A DNA stretch of 33,777 bases from Campylobacter sp. W0018 (GCA_020135845.1 JACHTQ010000016.1:1-33777), one strand, 5' to 3'; positions 9,107 through 18,877 are shown, counted from the first letter of the stretch. Translations and numbers: made by a program. The notes: generated from the sequence alone by a model not told the origin.

Positions 9107-9648
9107 TTTCACCTATGGATATGTCATTAATTAAGATAATTGGTAGTCATTATTATATCATGAGAAATAGAATTGTTAACAAAGTTACTCATCGAGGACG
9201 TTTATTTTTTGACAAGTTTGAAAGAATTGACTCACCTTTAAATTTGAATATTATCAGAGAGCATGCAGCTAAAAAAATTGTCGTTGCCCATGATTTAATC
9301 ACTAAAGACAATAAAGTTGAAAATATTGTTTTTGACTATAATGGTTTTAATGCTGAAAGATTTTATCATCGTGCCCAACTCATTTTGCGCGAGGAAGGTT
9401 TTATCAATTTTACAGCTTATAAAACAAAAACTCCAGGGCATTTGCATTTATATATTCATAAAGGACATACTTCGTTAAACGAAGGTTATTCTTTAGCGTC
9501 TAAACTTTCAATGATGTTTGCAAGTAAAATGCCTGTAGAATGGAAAGTTTTTCCAAGTATGAACGTTCCAAGGGAATTTAATATTTTAGTTTTACCTTAT
9601 GAGGTTTATCAGAAAGAACGTGGTAGTTCTTGGTCTAAACATATGTAA
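9103..9648 (+). CDS. DUF1882-family protein (Campylobacterota-specific)
   Basis: This 181-residue protein belongs to a family (DUF1882) found mainly in Campylobacterota; its function is unknown. It is probably cytoplasmic, with no signal peptide or membrane helix. Visible segments are a basic N-terminal part ([23 protein letters not shown]) and a C-terminal alpha/beta part containing [14 protein letters not shown] and [15 protein letters not shown] chose the TTG at 9103 because AAAGG at 9091-9095 lies seven bases ahead of it. An ATG at 9115 would be 19 bases from that site. With the TTG the gene overlaps glyA by four bases. It matches Cj0403. Confidence 0.8.
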   Translation: MISPMDMSLIKIIGSHYYIMRNRIVNKVTHRGRLFFDKFERIDSPLNLNIIREHAAKKIVVAHDLITKDNKVENIVFDYNGFNAERFYHRAQLILREEGFINFTAYKTKTPGHLHLYIHKGHTSLNEGYSLASKLSMMFASKMPVEWKVFPSMNVPREFNILVLPYEVYQKERGSSWSKHM

Positions 9649-9660
9649 GAAAGGAAAAAT

Positions 9661-10521
9661 ATGGAAAATAATAACAAAAATGATTTTGATGATATCATTT
9701 TAGAAAAAAGCAATAAAAGTGAAAAGATAAAAAAAATTCTTTTAAGAGTGATTGCTTTAATTATCTTATTTTTAATCATTATGATTGTTATGAAACTGAT
9801 CAATAGCGGAGGCGATGATAATAAAAATCAAACAGTTTTGCCTAGTGAACCTGCAAATACTATTCAAGATAGTAATACAGATAATTCTTTTGAAAATATG
9901 TCTATTAGTACGGATAATTCCGCAGAGGATCAATTTGAAGCTTTAAGAAAGCAAATTCAAGGCGATCAAAACGATAGTAGTTTAGAAGCTAACACCTTAG
10001 ATCAAAATCTTGATAATGCAAATTTTGCTTTACCTGATCAAGATAGTGTTCAACAAGAATCAAATTCAAATATTTCAGATGAGAAAAAGCAAGCTATTAT
10101 AAATACACAAGCTTCTAAGGTTGAAGAAAGGCCAAAAGAACAACCAAAAGATCAGGTTAAGAAACCTACTACAGTAAAAGATACCGCAACTAAAAAACAA
10201 GAACATGTTGTAAAACAAAATCAGCAGCAAAGTGCTAATGATTTATTCAAAAACGTAGATGCAAAACCTGTTAATCCGGACGGTTTACCTTCTGGAATTT
10301 ATGTCCAAATTTTTTCTGTAAATAATTTAGATCAAAAATCTAGAGAATTAGCAGCTGTTAGAAAAAAAGGTTATGAGTATAAGCTTTATAAAACAAAAGT
10401 TGCAGGTAAAGAAATAACTAAGGTTTTAATTGGACCATTTGATAAAGCAAATATTTCACAAGAGCTTGCCAAAATTAGAAAAGAAGTAGCTAAAGACGCA
10501 TTTTCTTTCACTCTAAAATGA
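9661..10521 (+). CDS. Membrane-anchored SPOR-domain protein
   Basis: This 286-residue protein has a short acidic cytoplasmic N-terminus, one membrane helix (about 26-46) and a long Asp/Asn/Gln/Lys-rich periplasmic linker (about 50-205). A C-terminal SPOR domain (about 209-286) opens with GIYVQIFSVNNLDQ and contains TKVLIGPFDKANISQE. SPOR domains bind septal peptidoglycan with denuded glycans, so a role at the division site, like FtsN or DedD, is likely; the essential FtsN short helices cannot be confirmed. An AAGGA site precedes the ATG. The end overlaps aroE by 4 bases. It matches Cj0404. Confidence 0.88.
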   Translation: MENNNKNDFDDIILEKSNKSEKIKKILLRVIALIILFLIIMIVMKLINSGGDDNKNQTVLPSEPANTIQDSNTDNSFENMSISTDNSAEDQFEALRKQIQGDQNDSSLEANTLDQNLDNANFALPDQDSVQQESNSNISDEKKQAIINTQASKVEERPKEQPKDQVKKPTTVKDTATKKQEHVVKQNQQQSANDLFKNVDAKPVNPDGLPSGIYVQIFSVNNLDQKSRELAAVRKKGYEYKLYKTKVAGKEITKVLIGPFDKANISQELAKIRKEVAKDAFSFTLK

Positions 10522-11306
10522 AATTTTTAGCCGTTATAGGCAATCCTATTATGCATTCTAAATCGCCTAGAATGCATAATAATGCGATTAAATTTCTTAA
10601 ATTAGAGGGAATTTACACCCGTTATTGTTTAAAAAATGATTTATTTTTAAAAGAAGAATTATTAAAAATAGGTTTTGATGCTGTAAATATTACCGCTCCT
10701 TTTAAGGAAAAAGCTTATGAAATTGCCGATTTTAAAGATGAAGTTTCAACTCATGTAGGTTCTGCTAACACTCTTTGTTTTAAAAACAATCAAATTTATG
10801 CTTACAATACAGATGGAATAGGTTTTTTACAAGCCATTAAAGAATTTAAAAACATCAAAAAAGCTTTGATTTTAGGAGCGGGTGGAACGGCTCTTGTATT
10901 AGCTTATGTTTTAAGAAAAAAAGGCGCGGATGTTTATATCGCTAATCGTAGCGCCAAAAGACTTCGATGTTTCAATGCTTATAAAAATAGTCTTTATGAA
11001 GATTTAAAAGACTTTGATTTTGATTTGATTGTTAACTCCACTTCAGCTGGTTTAGTGAGCGATGACTTACCCTGTTCCGAGGAAATTTTACACAAGCTTT
11101 TATCGAGTGCTAAATTTGCTTTTGAAGTTATTTACAATAAAGAAACTCCTTTTTATAAACTTTGTAAAAAATACAATTTGAAAGTAAAAAATGGACTTGA
11201 AATGCTTTTGTGGCAAGGAGTGTTTGCTTTTGAATTATTTTTTGATCTTAAAAATCAAAGAGAAGAAATAAAAAAGGCGATGATGCAAGCTTTAAATTTG
11301 GATTAA
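10518..11306 (+). CDS. aroE: Shikimate dehydrogenase
   Basis: AroE reduces 3-dehydroshikimate to shikimate with NADPH in aromatic amino-acid synthesis. The 262-residue cytoplasmic enzyme has the shikimate-binding SKSPRMHN segment (14-21), NITAPFK with catalytic Lys63, and NTDGIGF with Asp99. The NADP-binding glycine loop GAGGTA is at about 120-125, followed by NRSAKR, the usual NADP phosphate-binding pattern. The closing GLEMLLWQGVFAFELF is typical. It overlaps the SPOR gene by 4 bases (ATGA). It is the last gene of the rightward run, with an inverted repeat directly after it. Confidence 0.95.
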   Translation: MKFLAVIGNPIMHSKSPRMHNNAIKFLKLEGIYTRYCLKNDLFLKEELLKIGFDAVNITAPFKEKAYEIADFKDEVSTHVGSANTLCFKNNQIYAYNTDGIGFLQAIKEFKNIKKALILGAGGTALVLAYVLRKKGADVYIANRSAKRLRCFNAYKNSLYEDLKDFDFDLIVNSTSAGLVSDDLPCSEEILHKLLSSAKFAFEVIYNKETPFYKLCKKYNLKVKNGLEMLLWQGVFAFELFFDLKNQREEIKKAMMQALNLD

Positions 11307-11339
11307 TTTTTGAAAAATTCTATAAGAATTTTTCAAAAA
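11307..11339. terminator. Inverted repeat between convergent aroE and a lipoprotein gene
   Basis: Two 14-base arms (11307-11320 and 11326-11339) are perfect reverse complements around a TATAA loop. It sits in the 35-base gap between convergent genes, so it probably ends transcription from both sides or protects 3' ends. The outer arms are T-first then A-last, the reverse of a standard U-tract terminator, so the intrinsic termination activity is uncertain. Confidence 0.5.
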
Positions 11340-11341
11340 AT

Positions 11342-12226
11342 TTATTCAAAAATAATAACTCCATCTTGATTTTTATTTGTATCATTATTTATATCATTTT
11401 CTTTTTTTACATTAGAGTTATCGTTTGGGATATTTTTAAAAGTATCTTTAGATGGTTGTGAAGGATTTTCTTCAAAGGAAGAGTTATTGTCAAAGCTGTT
11501 AAATTTCTCAGGATTATTTGAAGGTTGTGCTACATCGATTGCTTTTGGAAGATTGCCATAGAGTGTATTTAGGGTATTTTTATAAAAGGCTATAAAACTT
11601 CTATCAATTTCAAATGCAGGACGCTCTAAACCTTTATTAAGTTGGGTTGGGACTGTGGATATAGTGGTTTTAAACATATTGATTCCATCATCATTTTTTA
11701 TAGGATAAGTAAGAGCGATCAAGGAATTTAATTTAGTATTGCTTGTTAAATCGGTTGAATTTTGAGGATTATGAGCGTCAATAAAGCTTACTTTTCCTTG
11801 AAATTGAATTCCTAAATTGGACTTAACATAATCCCCGCTTACAAAACTATCTGATTTTTGCGGATTTTGTTCTTCTATATAAATGCTGATTAAACTTTTA
11901 AGGGTGTAATCAGGATTTGAATTGACTATTTTATAACCCTTGAGTTTTGCTACAGTAGCTATTTGTTCTTCTAAATTTTCTTTTAAGAGTTCAATTTCTT
12001 TTTCTATACGAATTTTAAGCACAGAATTTTCAAAATAATCAGAATAATTATTATTTTGTTCTATGTTAATAGGCTCAAGAGCAATGGTAATTCCAGAATC
12101 TATAGATTCCGTTTTAATAGGAGTTTGAGGTTTAAAATTAGGCATTGAAACATTTACAAAGGTACTACTAGTGTTACTACAAGCACTTAAAAATAAAAAA
12201 ATAAAAATAAAAAAATATTTTTTCAT
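11342..12226 (-). CDS. Putative lipoprotein, possibly HpaA/NLBH-related
   Basis: This 294-residue protein begins with a lipoprotein signal peptide ending LSAC (lipidated Cys16). The mature N-terminal two thirds (about 40-215) contain alternating strands and a long helix (about 70-105), followed by QIATVAKLKGYKIV. From about residue 228 to the end it is an Asn/Ser/Pro-rich low-complexity tail. The helix followed by an xxGYKxV strand recalls the Helicobacter HpaA (neuraminyllactose-binding haemagglutinin) family, but this is a faint resemblance. It is transcribed alone, convergent with aroE and divergent from lgt, from its own promoter. It matches Cj0406c. Confidence 0.8.
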   Translation of the reverse strand: MKKYFFIFIFLFLSACSNTSSTFVNVSMPNFKPQTPIKTESIDSGITIALEPINIEQNNNYSDYFENSVLKIRIEKEIELLKENLEEQIATVAKLKGYKIVNSNPDYTLKSLISIYIEEQNPQKSDSFVSGDYVKSNLGIQFQGKVSFIDAHNPQNSTDLTSNTKLNSLIALTYPIKNDDGINMFKTTISTVPTQLNKGLERPAFEIDRSFIAFYKNTLNTLYGNLPKAIDVAQPSNNPEKFNSFDNNSSFEENPSQPSKDTFKNIPNDNSNVKKENDINNDTNKNQDGVIIFE

Positions 12227-12258
12227 GATTTATCCTTGTCAATGATTAAAATTATATA

Positions 12259-12267
12259 ATTATAGCA
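12259..12267 (-). promoter_or_regulatory. Probable sigma-70 extended -10 for the lipoprotein gene at 11342-12226
   Basis: On the minus strand it reads TGCTATAAT, a perfect extended -10, 32 bases upstream of the ATG at 12226. An AAGGAT ribosome binding site lies between them. Confidence 0.65.
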
Positions 12268-12282
12268 AGTTAAAGTTTTTTT

Positions 12283-12291
12283 TGTTATATT
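12283..12291 (+). promoter_or_regulatory. Probable sigma-70 extended -10 for lgt
   Basis: TGTTATATT matches the TGn plus TATAAT pattern with one mismatch and follows an eight-base T-run. It lies 27 bases before the lgt ATG at 12319. It sits back to back with the leftward lipoprotein promoter. Confidence 0.55.
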
Positions 12292-12318
12292 TTAGAAAAC
12301 AAAAATTTAGGAAAATAT

Positions 12319-13134
12319 ATGGAATTTTGGAGACATATTTATTCAAATTTTGATGTCGTTGCGTTTAGTGTTTTTGGATTAAAAGTGCATTGGTATGGAA
12401 TTATGTATGTATTAGCCTTGATTTTAGCTCTAGCTTTGGCTAAGTTTTTTTCTAAAAAAATGAATATGGGTATTAGTAATAAATGCTTAGATAGTTATTT
12501 TGTTTGGGTAGAAATTGGGGTGATTTTAGGCGCAAGACTTGGATATATTTTAATTTATGATAGTCATACAATGTATTATATTGCTCATCCTTGGCAAATT
12601 TTTAATCCTTATATTGATGGTGAATTTGTGGGAATTCGTGGTATGAGTTATCATGGAGCTATTATTGGTTTTTTAATAGCAACTTTTTTATTTTGCAAAA
12701 AACACAAAGAAAACCCTTGGAAATTTTTAGATTTAGTAGCCTTGAGTGTGCCTTTAGCTTATGTTTTTGGACGTATTGGAAATTTCTTAAATCAAGAACT
12801 TTTTGGCCGTATAACTGATGTACCTTGGGGAATTTATGTTAATGGGGTTTTAAGACATCCATCTCAGCTATATGAGGCTTTTTTGGAGGGCATTGTTGTT
12901 TTTATAGTTGTTTATATAGCAAGATTAAAACAAACTTTTTGTGGAGAATTAATCATTGTTTATGCTTGTATGTATTCTTTAGCACGTTTTATTTGTGAAT
13001 TTTTCAGAGAGCCTGATTTTGGAATAGGTTTTGTGCTTTGGGGGATGAGTATGGGGCAAATTTTAAGTTTGATTATGCTTCTTGTTGCATTGTTATTTTA
13101 TATTTGGATAAAATTTAAAAAAGTAAATATTTAA
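12319..13134 (+). CDS. lgt: Phosphatidylglycerol:prolipoprotein diacylglyceryl transferase
   Basis: Lgt transfers a diacylglyceryl group from phosphatidylglycerol to the lipobox cysteine of prolipoproteins at the inner membrane. The 271-residue protein has about seven hydrophobic helices. Conserved segments include [10 protein letters not shown] (His112), the family signature [14 protein letters not shown] (151-164) and [13 protein letters not shown]. The substrate lipoproteins probably include several proteins encoded in this same window. It has its own promoter and is followed 64 bases later by frdC, which appears to have a separate promoter. It matches Cj0407. Confidence 0.95.
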   Translation: MEFWRHIYSNFDVVAFSVFGLKVHWYGIMYVLALILALALAKFFSKKMNMGISNKCLDSYFVWVEIGVILGARLGYILIYDSHTMYYIAHPWQIFNPYIDGEFVGIRGMSYHGAIIGFLIATFLFCKKHKENPWKFLDLVALSVPLAYVFGRIGNFLNQELFGRITDVPWGIYVNGVLRHPSQLYEAFLEGIVVFIVVYIARLKQTFCGELIIVYACMYSLARFICEFFREPDFGIGFVLWGMSMGQILSLIMLLVALLFYIWIKFKKVNI

Positions 13135-13156
13135 TTTATATTAAAGATTATTGTAA

Positions 13157-13162
13157 TATAAT
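13157..13162 (+). promoter_or_regulatory. Probable -10 for the frdCAB operon
   Basis: A perfect TATAAT lies 36 bases before the frdC ATG in the 64-base gap after lgt. No TGn extension is positioned correctly (TG is three bases upstream). A strong AAGGAG ribosome binding site at 13188-13193 precedes the start. Confidence 0.55.
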
Positions 13163-13198
13163 CAGAAAGTTTTTTTATTTTTTATAAAAGGAGTATAG

Positions 13199-13963
13199 AT
13201 GAGCGGACTTATCGAAGGGTATTTGGGTAAGAGTATTGAAGGTAAAAAAAGCAAAATGCCTGCAAAATTAGATTTTATCCAAAGTGCTTCAGGTCTTTTT
13301 TTAGGTCTTTTTATGTGGGCACATATGTTTTTCGTGTCTACAATTTTAGTAAGCGGAGATTTTTTTAATTCTGTTGTTCATTTTTTAGAATTAAAATTTG
13401 TTTATAATAATCCTATAATGAGTTATATCACTTCTTTTTTGGCAACTTGTGTTTTAGTGATATTTTTTATCCATGCTTTATTGGCTATGAGAAAATTCCC
13501 TATTAATTATCGCCAATATCAAATTTTAAGAGTGCACGCTAAAACAATGAAACATAGTGATACTTCGCTTTGGTGGGTTCAGGCATTGACTGGATTTTTA
13601 ATGTTCTTTTTGGGTTCTGCTCATCTTATTTTTGTCATTACGAATGCGGATAAAATCAGTGATGCTATGTCAGGAGATAGAGTAATAAGTCATTTTATGT
13701 GGCTTTTTTATGCTGTGCTTTTGGTATGTGTAGAGCTTCATGGTAGCATAGGTCTTTATAGACTTTGTGTTAAATGGGGTTGGTTTGAAGGAAAAAATGC
13801 AAAAGAAAGCAGAAAAAAACTTAAAGTAGCTAAATGGATTGTAAGTGTATTTTTCTTAGCTTTAGGTATTTTAAGTCTTTTAGCTTTTGTAAAAATTGGT
13901 TTAGCAAATTATCAAAATTCAACCATTGCAATGATACAAACTTATAATGGAGCAAATTTATGA
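13199..13963 (+). CDS. frdC: Quinol:fumarate reductase, dihaem cytochrome b subunit
   Basis: FrdC anchors the fumarate reductase to the inner membrane, carries two haems b and oxidises menaquinol. The 254-residue protein closely resembles Wolinella succinogenes FrdC. Five membrane helices are visible. The four haem-ligand histidines correspond to His42, His92, His142 and His181 (Wolinella His44, 93, 143, 182). Glu64 corresponds to the menaquinol-oxidation Glu66, and Glu179 to the proton-path Glu180. The conserved [12 protein letters not shown] and [12 protein letters not shown] segments are intact. It overlaps frdA by 4 bases. It matches Cj0408; in C. jejuni this enzyme also serves as succinate dehydrogenase. 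Confidence 0.95.
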   Translation: MSGLIEGYLGKSIEGKKSKMPAKLDFIQSASGLFLGLFMWAHMFFVSTILVSGDFFNSVVHFLELKFVYNNPIMSYITSFLATCVLVIFFIHALLAMRKFPINYRQYQILRVHAKTMKHSDTSLWWVQALTGFLMFFLGSAHLIFVITNADKISDAMSGDRVISHFMWLFYAVLLVCVELHGSIGLYRLCVKWGWFEGKNAKESRKKLKVAKWIVSVFFLALGILSLLAFVKIGLANYQNSTIAMIQTYNGANL

Positions 13964-15951
13964 ATATACAATATAGTGATGCTTTGGTAATAGGTGGAGG
14001 TTTAGCAGGCCTTAGAGCTGCAATTGAAGTTGCAAAAAGTGGTCAAAGTGTGACACTTTTGAGTATTTGTCCAGTAAAACGTTCTCATTCTGCAGCTGTT
14101 CAAGGGGGAATGCAAGCAAGCCTTGGAAATGGTGCTAAAGGCGAAGGAGATAATGAAGATCTTCATTTTGCAGATACGGTAAAAGGAAGCGATTGGGGTT
14201 GTGATCAAGAAGTGGCAAGAATGTTTGCTCAAACTGCTCCAAAAGCTGTTAGAGAACTTGCAGCTTGGGGTGTTCCTTGGACTAGGGTGACAAAAGGACC
14301 AAGAACTGTAGTTATCAATGCGCAAAAAACAGTTATTGAAGAAAAAGAAGAAGCCCATGGTCTTATTAATGCGCGTGATTTTGGTGGAACTAAAAAATGG
14401 AGAACTTGTTATATAGCTGATGCAACTGGACATTGTATGCTTTATGGTGTAGCAAATGAAGCTATTAAACATCAAGTTAAGATTATTGATAGAATGGAAG
14501 CGGTAAGAATTATCCATGATGGTAAAAAATGTTTAGGTGTGATTGCAAGAGATTTAACCAATGGGCAATTGATCGCCTATATCGCACGTGGAACCATGAT
14601 AGCAACTGGGGGTTATGGAAGAATTTATAAACAAACCACTAATGCCGTTATTTGTGAAGGAACTGGTGCGGCTATAGCTCTTGAAACTGGACTTTGCAGA
14701 CTTTCAAATATGGAAGCAGTGCAATTTCACCCAACTCCTATAGTTCCAAGTGGAATTTTGCTTACTGAAGGTTGTCGTGGAGATGGCGGAATTTTGCGTG
14801 ATGTGGATGGTTATCGTTTCATGCCTGATTATGAGCCAGAGAAAAAAGAACTTGCAAGTCGCGATGTTGTTAGTCGTAGAATGATGGAACACATTAGAAA
14901 AGGAAAAGGTGTTAAAAGTCCTTATGGAGATCATTTATGGCTTGATATTTCTATACTTGGTCGTGCTCATGTTGAAAAAAATCTCCGCGATGTGCAAGAT
15001 ATTTGCAAAACTTTTAATGGAATTGATCCAGCTGATGAAGGTCCAAAAGGTTGGGCGCCGGTTTTACCTATGCAGCATTATTCTATGGGTGGAATCAGAA
15101 CCAAACCAACCGGTGAAAGTCAATGGCTAGACGGGCTTTTTGCTTGCGGTGAAGCAGCTTGTTGGGATATGCACGGATTTAACCGTTTGGGTGGAAATTC
15201 TTGTGCTGAAACTGTAGTTGCTGGAATGATTATAGGGGATTATTTTGCACAATATTGTAAAAATAACGGAGAAGTTGTTGATACAAATGTTGTTAAAGAA
15301 TTCTTAAGCAAAGAATATCAATATCTTAAATCTTTAGTGGATAAAGAAGGCAAACATGATGTTTTTGAAATCAAGAACAGAATGAAAGAGATCATGTGGG
15401 ATAAAGTAGCTATTTTCAGAAATGGAGAAGGACTTAAAGAAGCTGTTGATGAATTAGAAAAACTTTATAAAGATTCTTTAGATGTGAAAGTACATTGTAA
15501 AGAGCTTGATTGTGCTAATCCAGAACTTGAAGAAGCGTATAGAGTTCCTAGAATGTTAAAAATTGCACTTTGTGTTGCTTATGGAGCACTTTTAAGAACA
15601 GAAAGTCGTGGAGCGCATTATAGGGAAGATTATCCAAAAAGAGATGATTTAAATTGGATGAAAAGAACAAATACTTATTGGGTTGAAGGCGAAACTTTGC
15701 CACGTGTAGAATATGAAGATCTTGATATTATGAAAATGGAAATGCCACCAGCATTCCGTGGATATGGAGCAAAAGGCAATATCATCGAAAACCCTTTAAG
15801 TGAAAAACGCCAAGCTGAAGTGGATGCAATCCGTGAAAAAATGGAAGCAGAAGGTAAAAGTCGTTATGAAATTCAAGATGCTTTAATGCCTTATGAACTT
15901 CAAGCAAAATTTAAAAAACCAAATCAAAGAATAGGAGTGGATTATGAGTAG
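13960..15951 (+). CDS. frdA: Quinol:fumarate reductase, flavoprotein subunit
   Basis: FrdA is the 663-residue cytoplasmic-face subunit that reduces fumarate to succinate with covalent FAD (and can run in reverse). The N-terminal FAD fold reads [10 protein letters not shown] (11-20). His43 in the [10 protein letters not shown] segment is the expected covalent FAD attachment site. His257 (QFHPTPIV) and Arg301 (ASRDVVSRR) match catalytic residues of the Wolinella enzyme, with identical numbering. The C-terminal [14 protein letters not shown] segment is conserved. It overlaps frdC by 4 and frdB by 8 bases, consistent with stoichiometric coupled translation. No Tat signal is present, which separates it from the periplasm-facing methylmenaquinol:fumarate reductase found elsewhere in Campylobacter. 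Confidence 0.97.
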   Translation: MNIQYSDALVIGGGLAGLRAAIEVAKSGQSVTLLSICPVKRSHSAAVQGGMQASLGNGAKGEGDNEDLHFADTVKGSDWGCDQEVARMFAQTAPKAVRELAAWGVPWTRVTKGPRTVVINAQKTVIEEKEEAHGLINARDFGGTKKWRTCYIADATGHCMLYGVANEAIKHQVKIIDRMEAVRIIHDGKKCLGVIARDLTNGQLIAYIARGTMIATGGYGRIYKQTTNAVICEGTGAAIALETGLCRLSNMEAVQFHPTPIVPSGILLTEGCRGDGGILRDVDGYRFMPDYEPEKKELASRDVVSRRMMEHIRKGKGVKSPYGDHLWLDISILGRAHVEKNLRDVQDICKTFNGIDPADEGPKGWAPVLPMQHYSMGGIRTKPTGESQWLDGLFACGEAACWDMHGFNRLGGNSCAETVVAGMIIGDYFAQYCKNNGEVVDTNVVKEFLSKEYQYLKSLVDKEGKHDVFEIKNRMKEIMWDKVAIFRNGEGLKEAVDELEKLYKDSLDVKVHCKELDCANPELEEAYRVPRMLKIALCVAYGALLRTESRGAHYREDYPKRDDLNWMKRTNTYWVEGETLPRVEYEDLDIMKMEMPPAFRGYGAKGNIIENPLSEKRQAEVDAIREKMEAEGKSRYEIQDALMPYELQAKFKKPNQRIGVDYE

Positions 15952-16669
15952 AAAATTAACTATAAAAGCATTTAAGTATAATCCTTTAAGCAAAATTTCA
16001 AAACCACATTTTGTAACTTATGAGCTTGAAGAAACTCCTTTTATGACTGTTTTTGTATGCTTGACTTTGATTCGCGAAAAAATGGATGCTGATCTTAGTT
16101 TTGATTTTGTTTGTCGTGCGGGAATTTGTGGATCTTGTGCTATGATGATCAATGGTGTACCAAAACTTGCTTGTAAGACTTTAACAAAAGATTATGAAGA
16201 TGGCGTTATTGAGCTTATGCCTATGCCAGCGTTTAGACATATTAAAGATTTGAGTGTAAATACTGGAGAATGGTTTGAAGGTATGTGTAAGCGTGTTGAA
16301 AGCTGGGTTCATAATGAAAAAGAAACCGATATTTCAGCACTAGAAGAACGCATAGAGCCTGAAGTTGCAGATGAAACTTTTGAACTTGATCGTTGTATAG
16401 AATGTGGAATTTGTGTTGCTTCATGTGCAACTAAGCTTATGAGACCTGATTTTATAGGAGCTACAGGACTTTTAAGAACTGCAAGATATTTACAAGATCC
16501 ACATGATCATAGAAGCATAAAAGATTTTTATGAATTAGTGGGCGATGATGATGGTGTTTTTGGATGTATGTCTTTGCTTGCTTGTGAGGATAATTGCCCT
16601 AAAGATTTACCTTTGCAAAGTAAAATCGCTTACATGAGAAGACAACTTGTTGCTCAAAAGAACAAATAA
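15944..16669 (+). CDS. frdB: Quinol:fumarate reductase, iron-sulfur subunit
   Basis: FrdB is the 241-residue electron-transfer subunit linking FrdC haems to FrdA FAD. All ligands of its three clusters can be placed: [2Fe-2S] at Cys57, 62, 65 and 77; [4Fe-4S] at Cys151, 154, 157 and 218; [3Fe-4S] at Cys161, 208 and 214. This pattern matches Wolinella FrdB. The gene closes the frdCAB operon. It is followed by a 27-base gap containing a strong hairpin before the first dynamin-like gene. Confidence 0.97.
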   Translation: MSRKLTIKAFKYNPLSKISKPHFVTYELEETPFMTVFVCLTLIREKMDADLSFDFVCRAGICGSCAMMINGVPKLACKTLTKDYEDGVIELMPMPAFRHIKDLSVNTGEWFEGMCKRVESWVHNEKETDISALEERIEPEVADETFELDRCIECGICVASCATKLMRPDFIGATGLLRTARYLQDPHDHRSIKDFYELVGDDDGVFGCMSLLACEDNCPKDLPLQSKIAYMRRQLVAQKNK

Positions 16670-16673
16670 AAAC

Positions 16674-16693
16674 TTCCCCTTTTTTAAGGGGAA
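16674..16693 (+). promoter_or_regulatory. Hairpin that buries the ribosome binding site of the first dynamin-like gene
   Basis: Arms TTCCCCTT (16674-16681) and AAGGGGAA (16686-16693) form a perfect eight-pair stem with a TTTT loop. The right arm contains the AAGGGG ribosome binding site for the ATG at 16697, five bases away. There is no trailing U-tract, so this looks less like a terminator than an element limiting translation, or an RNA-processing or stabilising hairpin after frdB. Confidence 0.65.
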
Positions 16694-16696
16694 AAC

Positions 16697-18877
16697 ATGA
16701 AAGATTTGCTTCAAAAAATTTGGAAAAATAAACTTCAATTTTTAGATTTTAATCTCAATTTTACCAATAAAAATATTTTAGATGTATCAGAACTTGCTAT
16801 CATTTTAAGCGTAAATCAAGAAAATTATGAAAGATATTTTCTTTTAAATGAATTTAGAATTATTTTTGAAAAAATTCATTTAAGAGTCGATATTTTTAGT
16901 GTTCAAAAGGCTCAAATTTGCGTAATCAATCTTTTTAAATCAGGATGGATTAAAAAGCAAGAATTATTAGATGCTTTGCAGATTTTGCAAAAAATTTCAG
17001 ATAATTGTGAAGTTTTTAATTTCATTGAAAAAATGAAAATAAAAGTTGTAGATAAAAAAGAACTTTTTTTAAAAAAATGTGATCAATTAGATATTATTGC
17101 TTTAGAGCTTTATAAATTAAGTTTTGATGAGAATGTAAAAATAAGACTTCATAAAAAAATAGATAAATTTAAAAAATTAGATTTTAATATCGCAGTGACT
17201 GGAATTATGAATTCAGGGAAATCTAGTTTTTTAAATGCTCTTTTAAAAAAAGATATTTTAGGGGTATCAAATATTCCAGAAACGGCTAATTTAACTCTTA
17301 TAAGTTATGGTGCAAATAAAGAAGTTATGATTTATTTTTGGGATAAATATGAGTGGCAAAATATATTAAAAACTTCTAGCTTTAATGAAGAATTAAAAGC
17401 TTTTTTCGATCGTTTAGTTTTAGAGCTTGATATTGATAAATATATAAAAGATGAGGCCTTAAGTCAAAAAATTAATTTAGAAGATTTAAAAAATTTTAGT
17501 TCTACTAAAAATAATATTTCGGCTTTGATTAAAAAAATAGAGATTAAAAGCGATTTGGAATTTTTAAAAAACAATGTTTGCATTGTTGATACTCCTGGGC
17601 TTGATGATGTGGTTATTCAAAGAGAAATTTTGACAAATGAATATTTAAAAGAGAGTGATTTTTTAATCCATCTCATGAATGCTTCACAAGCATTAACTCA
17701 AAAAGATATCGAGTTTTTAACTCATTGTTTATTAAATTCACGTTTGAGTAAATTTTTAATCATCTTAACAAAAGCTGATCTGCTAAAAAAACAAGAGCTT
17801 GATGAGGTGAAAAATTATATTAAAAAGGTTCTAAAAGAAAAGCTTAAAGATGAAAATTTAGTCGCAAAGATTGACTTTTTATCAGTAAGTGCGAAAATGG
17901 CCAATGATTTTTATAAAAATCTTGCAAGTGAGGAAAGTCTTGAAAAAAGCGGAATGAAAGAATTTGAAAATTATTTATTTAATGAGCTTTATTCTGGAGA
18001 AAAAAGTAAAATTGCCTTAGAATCTTATAAAAAAGAATTGCTACTAGAGCTAGATTATCTTTTAAAAGAATATGAATTGCAAAATAAATTTATACAAGAA
18101 AAAGAACAAAATTTAGACGAACAAAACAAGCAATTTTTACTTCAGATGCAAAATCAAGAAAAAATCTTAAAAGAAGCCAAAGGCGAGATTTCAAATTCCA
18201 TTTTGGAACTTAAAAATTTAGAAAGTGGGATTGATAATCTTGTATTATTGCTTGCAAAACAGCTTAAAGATAGGCTAGTTGATGAATTAAAATATTTTAA
18301 AAATAAATCTCAAAAAGTTGATATAAAACGTATTTTAATGATCATAGATACAACGATTAAAGATGGTATAAGCGATATCTTAAGAGAAGTTAAATTTAAA
18401 AATATGAAAAAAATTGAAGAATTAAAACTTCATCTGTCTTTGAAATATGATTTTTTAAAAGAAAATTTTAGCGATGATTTTGAAAATTTTAAAGATAAAA
18501 TTTCTAAAGATATAGAAAGTATTTTTAATGATGAAAAAATAATATTACTAAAACTTGAAATTGAAAATATTATGAGTCAAAATATTGATTTATTTGATCT
18601 TGAGATCAAATTGACTCAAAGCATTAATACTATTTTTCAAAATTTCAATTTTGAAAGCGTTTTGCAAAGTCTTGATATCAATGGAGCATTTTTTCATTTT
18701 TTGGATCAAAAACTTCAAGATTATGAAGAAATTCAAAAAGAAAAGCTAAAAAATATTGAAGATTTAATGGATAAAATCAACGATAAAAATAGTAATATAC
18801 TCACTTCTTTTGAAGATAATTTACAAAATATTGCTAAATTAAAACAGCTTAGAATGGATCTTTTGTATGCAAATTAA
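16697..18877 (+). CDS. Bacterial dynamin-like GTPase 1 (large member of the pair)
   Basis: This 726-residue protein is the orthologue of C. jejuni Cj-DLP1 (Cj0411), which pairs with DLP2 in a tetramer reported to tether membranes. The N-terminal 160 residues are helical. The GTPase domain follows: P-loop GIMNSGKSS (169-177), G3 DTPGLDD (298-304) and G4 TKAD (358-361). From about 445 to the end is a long helical stalk with strong coiled-coil character, including a hydrophobic stretch typical of the membrane-paddle tip. The last 11 bases overlap the next gene, coupling expression of the two partners. Cytoplasmic, probably membrane-associated. The start is chosen because its ribosome binding site, though within a hairpin, is strong. 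Confidence 0.92.
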   Translation: MKDLLQKIWKNKLQFLDFNLNFTNKNILDVSELAIILSVNQENYERYFLLNEFRIIFEKIHLRVDIFSVQKAQICVINLFKSGWIKKQELLDALQILQKISDNCEVFNFIEKMKIKVVDKKELFLKKCDQLDIIALELYKLSFDENVKIRLHKKIDKFKKLDFNIAVTGIMNSGKSSFLNALLKKDILGVSNIPETANLTLISYGANKEVMIYFWDKYEWQNILKTSSFNEELKAFFDRLVLELDIDKYIKDEALSQKINLEDLKNFSSTKNNISALIKKIEIKSDLEFLKNNVCIVDTPGLDDVVIQREILTNEYLKESDFLIHLMNASQALTQKDIEFLTHCLLNSRLSKFLIILTKADLLKKQELDEVKNYIKKVLKEKLKDENLVAKIDFLSVSAKMANDFYKNLASEESLEKSGMKEFENYLFNELYSGEKSKIALESYKKELLLELDYLLKEYELQNKFIQEKEQNLDEQNKQFLLQMQNQEKILKEAKGEISNSILELKNLESGIDNLVLLLAKQLKDRLVDELKYFKNKSQKVDIKRILMIIDTTIKDGISDILREVKFKNMKKIEELKLHLSLKYDFLKENFSDDFENFKDKISKDIESIFNDEKIILLKLEIENIMSQNIDLFDLEIKLTQSINTIFQNFNFESVLQSLDINGAFFHFLDQKLQDYEEIQKEKLKNIEDLMDKINDKNSNILTSFEDNLQNIAKLKQLRMDLLYAN

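Noticed and set aside
14002..14517. Long open frame on the minus strand within frdA (171 codons).
   Set aside because: It lies wholly opposite a strongly conserved frdA segment, has no ribosome binding site, and its composition is rich in Ser, Thr, Phe and Cys with no recognisable pattern, typical of an antisense shadow frame.
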